DNA of 64,000 nt, taken from positions 26,128,534 through 26,192,533 of the forward strand of contig NW_004955417.1 of NCBI RefSeq assembly GCF_000276665.1. The letters run 5' to 3'. Of the stretch, positions 58,331 to 64,000 are shown one piece after another (position 1 is the stretch's first letter; each line of letters begins with the position of its first letter). The stretch comes from Chinchilla lanigera (taxonomy: Eukaryota; Chordata; Mammalia; Rodentia; Chinchillidae). The notes beneath the pieces were generated by a model that worked only from the letters and a program-made list of their open reading frames with translations, was not told where the DNA came from and ran no database searches. A program made the position numbers and the translations under genes.

Positions 58331-58855
58331 ATAAGACCTTATTTTTCATGATACATATGGACTATTTGGATATATCCCTGCTCAGACAACCACATAGCTT
58401 ATGATATGCATTAAATATATCATTATGAAAATGAAATGCACACAGCATTCACCAACTTTAAGTATAACATTTGTTGCCCTTTGAAAATTGTGCACAGTTA
58501 TATAACCTCCACAGTAATCATGATGTGAAATACTTCCACCTCCCCAAAAAGCTCCTTTGAGGCTCTTTATCCTTTATCATTAATCCCCTCTGATTCCTGG
58601 TTCCTGGCAACTAATGATCTAGTTTTTATTGTATCTGGGCTTTTATTTTAGAACATTACATGAACAAAATCATTAAGTATATGACCTTCCTTCATTTAGC
58701 AAGATAGTCTTGATATTTCTATTTGTTCATGTTTCTTAATCAGTGGTTTTTCTCTTTATCACTAAGTTGTATCTTATTTAGCAATGTGGCTGATGACAGA
58801 AACTTTAATTCTTCCCAATTTGGGGTTATTATAAGTAAATCTGCATTTTTTTAAT

Positions 58856-59042
58856 GAGCAGTGGTGCTGGGGCTTAAACCCACGGCCTGAATATTGAGCT
58901 ACATCTCAGCCTTTTCATTATTTTCTTATTTTGAGACAATGTCTCACATAGTTGTTAAGTTACCCAGGTTGGGTTTGAACTTGCGATGCTCCTGCTTCAG
59001 CCTCACAGGGAATCCCAGGGGTGAACCGCCACTCTTGGCTGA
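58856..59042 (-). repeat. B4-type SINE inside the L1M, minus strand
   Basis: GTGCTGGGGCTTAAACCCAC (ID part), then TTTTGAGACAATGTCTCACA, GTTACCCAGGTTGGGTTTGA and GCTTCAGCCTCACAGGGAAT (B1 part). Confidence 0.82.
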
Positions 59043-59315
59043 GATTTGCTTTACGAGTACAAGTGTAAGTGAATGTTTCTGTATCTTTTCACAATTACCA
59101 AGGGATACCATGTCTGGGTATATGGCCGGAGGTGTACCTTTTTCAGCAATTGCTCAGTTTTCTGGTGTGAATCCTCCTTAGTTATGAAAGAAAACTGAGA
59201 CTTTCCACATCCGTGTCACTAGTTGGGATTCTCAGGGAGTCTTTTTAATCCTCGTTCTTGTAGTGGGTGGGCATTGGTGTCTCATGGCTTTAGTTTGCAT
59301 TTGCAATAATGAATC

Positions 59316-59352
59316 AGGGCCGGGGATATAGCTCAGTGGTACAAGCACCTGC
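59316..59352 (+). repeat. 3'-truncated, tailless ID retrocopy
   Basis: Only 37 bp: GGGCCGGGGATATAGCTCAG then TGGTACAAGCACCTGC, i.e. the tRNA-like 5' half. No B box and no A-tail. A perfect 15-bp duplication TTGCAATAATGAATC lies at 59301-59315 and 59353-59367. Confidence 0.9.
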
Positions 59353-59445
59353 TTGCAATAATGAATCCAACACATAGATCTGCTGTTTGTGCACTTTATT
59401 TTAAGAAGAATAATCTTGTTTCACCTACCCCTACTGTGTGTGCAC

Positions 59446-59472
59446 GCGCACACACACACACACACGTACACA
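59446..59472 (+). repeat. (CA)n microsatellite
   Basis: GCACGCGCACACACACACAC run. Not adjoining a SINE tail. Confidence 0.9.
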
Positions 59473-60642
59473 CAATTCAGGTTGTATTCTAATTACTGTA
59501 ACAATTCACTATATTTTCTGAGTACATAGTTTGTGAGACACATGCATTATGTGTATTTTTCTACCACTTATACTTGCCTTCTCATTTTTTAACAGTATAT
59601 TTTGGAGGGTAAAATTTTAAATCTCAGTGAAGACAAATTTCATTTTTTCTTTTGAATTCCATTCCTTGGGGGTATTATTTATTAAATCTGTTTAATTTTT
59701 TACTGAATCTAAAGTCATTAAGGTTTTTACTTTTTGACACTTCCACTCTTATTTTATATCTATGATCATTCTGAGTTAATTTTATATATAGTATCATGTA
59801 AAGATTGAAGTTCATTTTTTTTTCCTTTTTTTTCTTACATCCAGTCAATTGTTAAATCATCATTTCTTAAAACACGTGTCTGTAGGAAGGGCCTTGATGT
59901 TATTGCTGAAAGTCAGTTGACCACATGTAGGAGTCTATCGCTGGGGTCCATATTCTATGTATTGATCTCCAGGCTTAGCGCTCTACCAGTGCCTCGTGGC
60001 TCTGCTTACAATGCTGTGGGAGAAAACAGTGTAGGTGCCCCGAGTTTGTTTGCTGTCAGCATGGTGGGATATTTTGATTTCTTCATTATTTCATACACAT
60101 TTTCTAGAATAGCCAGTTTCTCTAAATATGTTCCTGGAATTTTGTATGGAATTTCACTGAATGTATAGGCCACTTGAGAGAGTATATCTTAATAGTAATT
60201 AGCTGTCAGTGTATCATGTATCTCTGCATTTATTTAGATCTTGTAAAGTTTCTCTTAACACATTTTTAGCTTACACATTTTCCATACCCTTTTCCTAAAT
60301 TTATTTCCAGTTGTTTTATACTTTTAGACTTTTGTAAATGTCATTTTCAATTTTTCAGTTTCTATAAGATATACACTTTATTATTTTATCTTAATCTTGT
60401 CCACAACCTTGCTAAACTCCACAGGTTTTTAAATTTTCTTTTAGTATGTTCTACACAACTATATTCCTGTAAAGCAATTTTCGTTCTTTCTCAGGTTTAT
60501 TTTTTATTTAGTTTTGCTTCTTGAGTTACCATCACCAGGAAATGTTAAATAGATGTAGGCACAGAAGGTATTTTTGCCTTGCTCCAATCTTAAAGGTAAA
60601 ATGATCTATCCTTCATGTCAGCTTTAGGTTTTTTGTACATAT

Positions 60643-60711
60643 ATGATAGATAGATAGATAGATAGATAGATATATCATATATGTAACATTATATATATGA
60701 TATATATATGA
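60643..60711 (+). repeat. (GATA)n then (TA)n microsatellite
   Basis: Seven GATA units, then ATATATCATATATG and TATATATG tracts. Confidence 0.93.
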
Positions 60712-60735
60712 GAAAAAAAAAAACACTCTCTCCAA

Positions 60736-60824
60736 TTTTTTTTTTTTTTTTTTTTGGGTACTGGGAATCAAACTCAGGACCTTGTACTTGTCAGGAAGGC
60801 ACTTAGGCCACTGAGCTATATCCC
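60736..60824 (-). repeat. ID SINE, minus strand
   Basis: Poly-T, GGGTACTGGGAATCAAACTC, CTTGTCAGGAAGGCAC and CCACTGAGCTATATCCC. Mutated relative to the youngest copies. Confidence 0.9.
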
Positions 60825-61705
60825 TTTTTTGTATATTTTTAAAACTTAATTTCAGTAAGTTTTTTTCTGTTCTTAGCTTACTGAGAGTTTCTTTTTATTT
60901 ACTTTTTTTTATCATGAATGGGCAATGAATTTTGTTAAGAGCTTTTTCTGAATATATTGAGATAGTGACTTTTTTTTTAGTGTAGTCATTCAATGATTTA
61001 TGTTGATTTCTGAATGCTAAATCACTTTTCCATTTCTGGGATGAATATTCTGTCATGATATTTTCTCTGTTTCACATATTGATAAATTCTTTTTACTAAA
61101 AAGTTTTAAAGAATTTTTGCATTACTATTCTTAATTGGTATCTAATTTCTTGTGACATCTCTTTCTGGTGTTACTATCAGGGTAATACTGGCTTCAGAGA
61201 CTCAGTTGGGAAATAGTCCTTCTTTCTGGAAGAGCTTGTGTTCAAATGGTATTACTTCTTCTTGAGATATATGGGAGGATTTCCCAGTGAAGACCTTTGG
61301 GAATGGATAATTCTATATGAGAAGTCTCTTAGATTCAGCTTATCTATTCTTTGGGGGTATAATATGTGTATTTCCAGTCATTTGTTTTTCTTAAGTTATT
61401 GAGTTCATTTATATAAAGATGTTCGTAAAGTTTATTACTTTTTGATAGCTATAGTATTCATTAAAGTGCTCATTTTTATTACTGATATTAACACACTGTG
61501 CCTTTTCCCTTTTTTCTTGACCAACCTTGGTAGTGGTTTATCAGTTTTATTAATTGTTTTTTATCAATTTTATTAATCCTTTCAGAGAGCTGGTTTTAGT
61601 TTCACTGATGTTCTCTCTTCTGTTTTTGTTGCTGAAAAAAATTTGTTTTACTCCATAGAAGTAGATATCAATGAAGAAAATAGAAGCAGCACTCTTCTTA
61701 CTTCA

Positions 61706-61830
61706 GTTTTTCATTTGTTGTTGTTGTTATTGTTGTTGTTGTTTTGTTTTTTTCCAGGAGCAGGAATCGAACTCATGACCTCGTGCTTGCCAGGCGGGTG
61801 CTGTGCCTCTGAGCTAAATCCCCAGCCCTT
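61706..61830 (-). repeat. ID SINE with (TTG)n tail, minus strand
   Basis: TTGTTGTTGTTATTGTTGTT, CAGGAGCAGGAATCGAACTC, GTGCTTGCCAGGCGGGTGC and TGAGCTAAATCCCCAGCCC. A perfect 11-bp duplication TTCTTACTTCA lies at 61695-61705 and 61831-61841. Confidence 0.93.
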
Positions 61831-61841
61831 TTCTTACTTCA

Positions 61842-63630
61842 TAACAAAACAATTAGAGAATGAGAGATGTTTTGGTGTAACAGCTATTCCTAAGTACAGT
61901 AGACTGGCCTGGTAGCTCGCTCTCCCAATAATCATTTGAGTTAATGCTAGATACTGTATCTTCATAGAGAAAAGACTCACTGTTAGTATACTAATCCCTG
62001 TCACAACCCAGGAGGACAGCTTTGGGTCCCTTTTCTTTAAATTTGGTGTTCTTTTTGGAACAGACGACCAGTCTCCTGTCCCTGAGAGTTCGCAGTGAAG
62101 CTGTGGTCAGTGTGTTGATGACATTCAGCCCATTAACCGCAGGTGACTGCCTCCCCTGGGCAGGGACAAGGCTGTCACTCAGGTGGATGTGGGGTGCTTG
62201 CTGTTCCCCGGTCCTGCTCTCACCTCTGGGGACAGTCTCTCATTGCATTCTCAGTGAAATGTGGAGTCAGAATTCCCTTTCTCTGATACAATCAACACAT
62301 TCGAGTGTCAGGGAGGCTTCCAGTCTCAGTCATGCTTGAATTCCTCCCTTCACCTTTTCATTAAAAACAAAACCCAAACATTCTGTGGCCTTAAGGGACA
62401 GTTCAGCACTTCTAAATATGTCTTTCTGATTCTGGCTTTATACTCAAGCATAGATTTTCTCAACCGAAATCTGAAATGTGGTTCCTTTTCTGGAGCCCCT
62501 ACAGCATGAGAACAAAGAAAACTTTCAAGGAGTGGGACTAATTGCCAATGCCATGGAACAACTTTTTACTGCTGTGCTTCTGTCTGCGTAGCGAATAGAA
62601 AGGTTGTTTGTGGGACTTGAGATATCATTTAGTTATTTAGTAAAATTTATTAGTTCAATATCCTTAAAAATATCTGGAATGTAATTACTGCCCTTTGCAA
62701 TACTTTTAGTTCAAAACCCTGATTTTTAAAATCCTGGTTCCTTTTGACTCACATTTAGTTTAGGTTGTATCTTTTGGCTTTCTTTATTCCAAATTGGTTC
62801 TGCAGTTGAGATAGCTTTTTTACACTTATAATTTTCAGATATGCTTTTATGAATGGAGGATTGAGGTGCTTTGGGAAATCTTGCAAAGTGTGCAGTGTTG
62901 TTTTACCTAATCTTTTCCTCTCTCTGCTTGCCCGTTTAATTTCAGAGTCCAGTACGAAGGCAAAACCCCGCTGTGTCTGGGGAAGTTTTGTTTGAGTAGT
63001 TTTGATTAACAGAGAGGAGTAATTATTTCCGACTATCTATTCTTTTTATTTGATTACATACATCGGCCCTTGGGGTTATTATCTGCTGTTGACTCTGAGT
63101 TCACCCTGCTGAAATACACACGTCTGCTTCACTTTATAATTTTTCTCAGCCATGGTCTTGAGTCATATGTTACTCTTCTCATTATGGTTGGACACATATA
63201 TATTTAAATTTATTTTACGTTTCAGCCCTTGAATACTTAAAATGGAAGTAGAAGGAAAATGATGGGAAAATGCAATGTCTTAGAAAGGGAAAGTGAGGAG
63301 GAGTTGTAGGACACCCATAGCTAGATCAGGGCTTCAGAGAGCAAAGGGTTGGAATCATTTTATACTTTCAGAAGAAAAAATACAACAGTCAGAAATTATT
63401 TTTTCTTATTATAAGGAACATATATATTCGTTGCAGAAAAGATTTTAAAATACATCTAAAGTACGTATGTGTCTATAACTAAGACTTCTATTTTTACTGA
63501 AACATTCATAATTTGTTCCAAAATGTGTAGGCAGGCATAATTTTATGATTCACAAATGAGGTTATACTGTGTCTATTGTTTTTCCCCATTCTTTTCTTTC
63601 TGATTTTGTAAATTTTTAATTTTGACAAAT

Positions 63631-63632
<2 letters not shown>
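61842..63632. other. mostly unique sequence; candidate conserved piece 62930-63180
   Basis: No transposon recognised. 62930-63180 contains TTTTGATTAACAGAGAGGAG, GTAATTATTTCC and TTTGATTACATACATCGGCC, i.e. homeobox-like cores in a low-repeat setting. No exon could be defended; a 105-codon plus frame at 62022-62339 is unrecognised. Confidence 0.38.

Positions 63633-63674
<42 letters not shown>
63633..63674 (+). repeat. (GT)n microsatellite
   Basis: About 20 GT units, abutting an antisense L1 3' UTR. Confidence 0.97.
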
Positions 63675-63676
<2 letters not shown>

Positions 63677-63900
63677 ACTGTGGGGAAAACACTGATGTTA
63701 TTTTATATGCGCGCAGTGTGGAATGACTGAATTACACCAGTTAGCATTCCCCAACCACTCACCCCTCAGTTTACAGCTTTGCACCCCTAGACCAGACAAG
63801 CACTGTCCCCAGCCTCACCCCTGGCCACTGGAAACCACCATTTATATTCTCCTTCTGTGAGTTCAGTGGTTTAAATTGCCACACACTGGGAAATGTCTAT
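63675..63900 (-). repeat. L1 3'-UTR relic, minus strand
   Basis: GCAGTGTGGAATGACTGAAT, TACACCAGTTAGCATTCCCC, CAGCTTTGCACCCCTAGACC and CTTCTGTGAGTTCAGTGGTT follow antisense L1 3'-UTR order. Confidence 0.65.
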
Positions 63901-64000
63901 TCAAAATATCATGCCTACTCTTTAAATCAAGCAATTTGCTTTCTCTCTTTTGAGGTCCTTTTCTATTTTGGATCATTGAACCTTATTATTTGAAATATTT

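Larger units (their letters stand above)
58430..61650 (-). repeat. long degenerate L1M (3' UTR and ORF2), minus strand
   Basis: Antisense order runs from 3' UTR (TCCTGGTTCCTGGCAACTAA) through ORF2 phrases: AAAGTCAGTTGACCACATGT, TGTATTGATCTCCAGGC, ACCTTGCTAAACTCCACAGG, GAGCTTTTTCTGAATATATT, CAGGGTAATACTGGCTTCAG, GTGGTTTATCAGTTTTATTA. SINEs and microsatellites interrupt it. No frame is open beyond ~100 codons; it is a dead element. Confidence 0.88.

Overview
The window is nuclear DNA of a placental mammal, almost certainly a rodent. The evidence is its interspersed repeats. There are about ten tRNA-Ala-derived ID SINEs, several dimeric ID-B1 (B4-type) SINEs and B1 monomers. There are also MIR and L2 relics, MaLR LTRs, L1 fragments of several ages, and fossil Tigger-, hAT- and mariner-type DNA transposons. 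I saw no muroid B2 SINE. The young ID copies share a 3' signature (GCGCCTGCCTGGCAAGCGC then CCGGTACCGG) that differs from the rat/mouse consensus as I remember it. That points to a non-muroid member of the mouse-related clade, for example a beaver or kangaroo-rat type genome; the lineage call is inference.

Layout. Bases 1-420 are a GC- and CpG-rich segment, best read as the edge of a CpG-island promoter or first exon, with a candidate minus-strand splice donor at 226/227. From about 0.5 kb to 64 kb I find no protein-coding exon I can defend. Every open frame is short (longest 185 codons), lies in or beside a repeat, or is low complexity. The rest reads as intron or intergenic DNA.

Region by region: 1.7-12.4 kb holds scattered MIR, MaLR, L1, Tigger, hAT, ID and B4 copies. 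At 12.5-13.1, 27.8-28.65 and 33.75-34.26 kb lie three copies of a mariner-derived element whose two arms both come from the transposase 3' end and face outward. 14-21.4 kb carries young ID and B1 insertions with clean target-site duplications plus MIR relics. 23-29 kb is MaLR-rich. 29.9-31.3 kb is a repeat-poor block with AT-rich homeobox-like motifs (candidate regulatory DNA). 32-38 kb is L1M, then an LTR inside an L1, then a long L2 with an ID in it. 42-48 kb has MaLR, B1, B4 and Tigger-like elements around a candidate conserved block at 44.2-44.55 kb. 52.4-53.1 kb is another repeat-poor block. 54-62 kb is L1-dominated, including a degenerate antisense L1M of about 3.2 kb carrying nested SINEs. 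62-63.6 kb is mostly unique sequence.

No genes act together here, and I found no undescribed protein-coding system. The most informative signals are structural: the outward-facing mariner derivatives, a 3'-truncated tailless ID retrocopy with perfect duplications, an ID whose tail is duplicated in tandem, and a few repeat-free blocks that look like cis-regulatory candidates.
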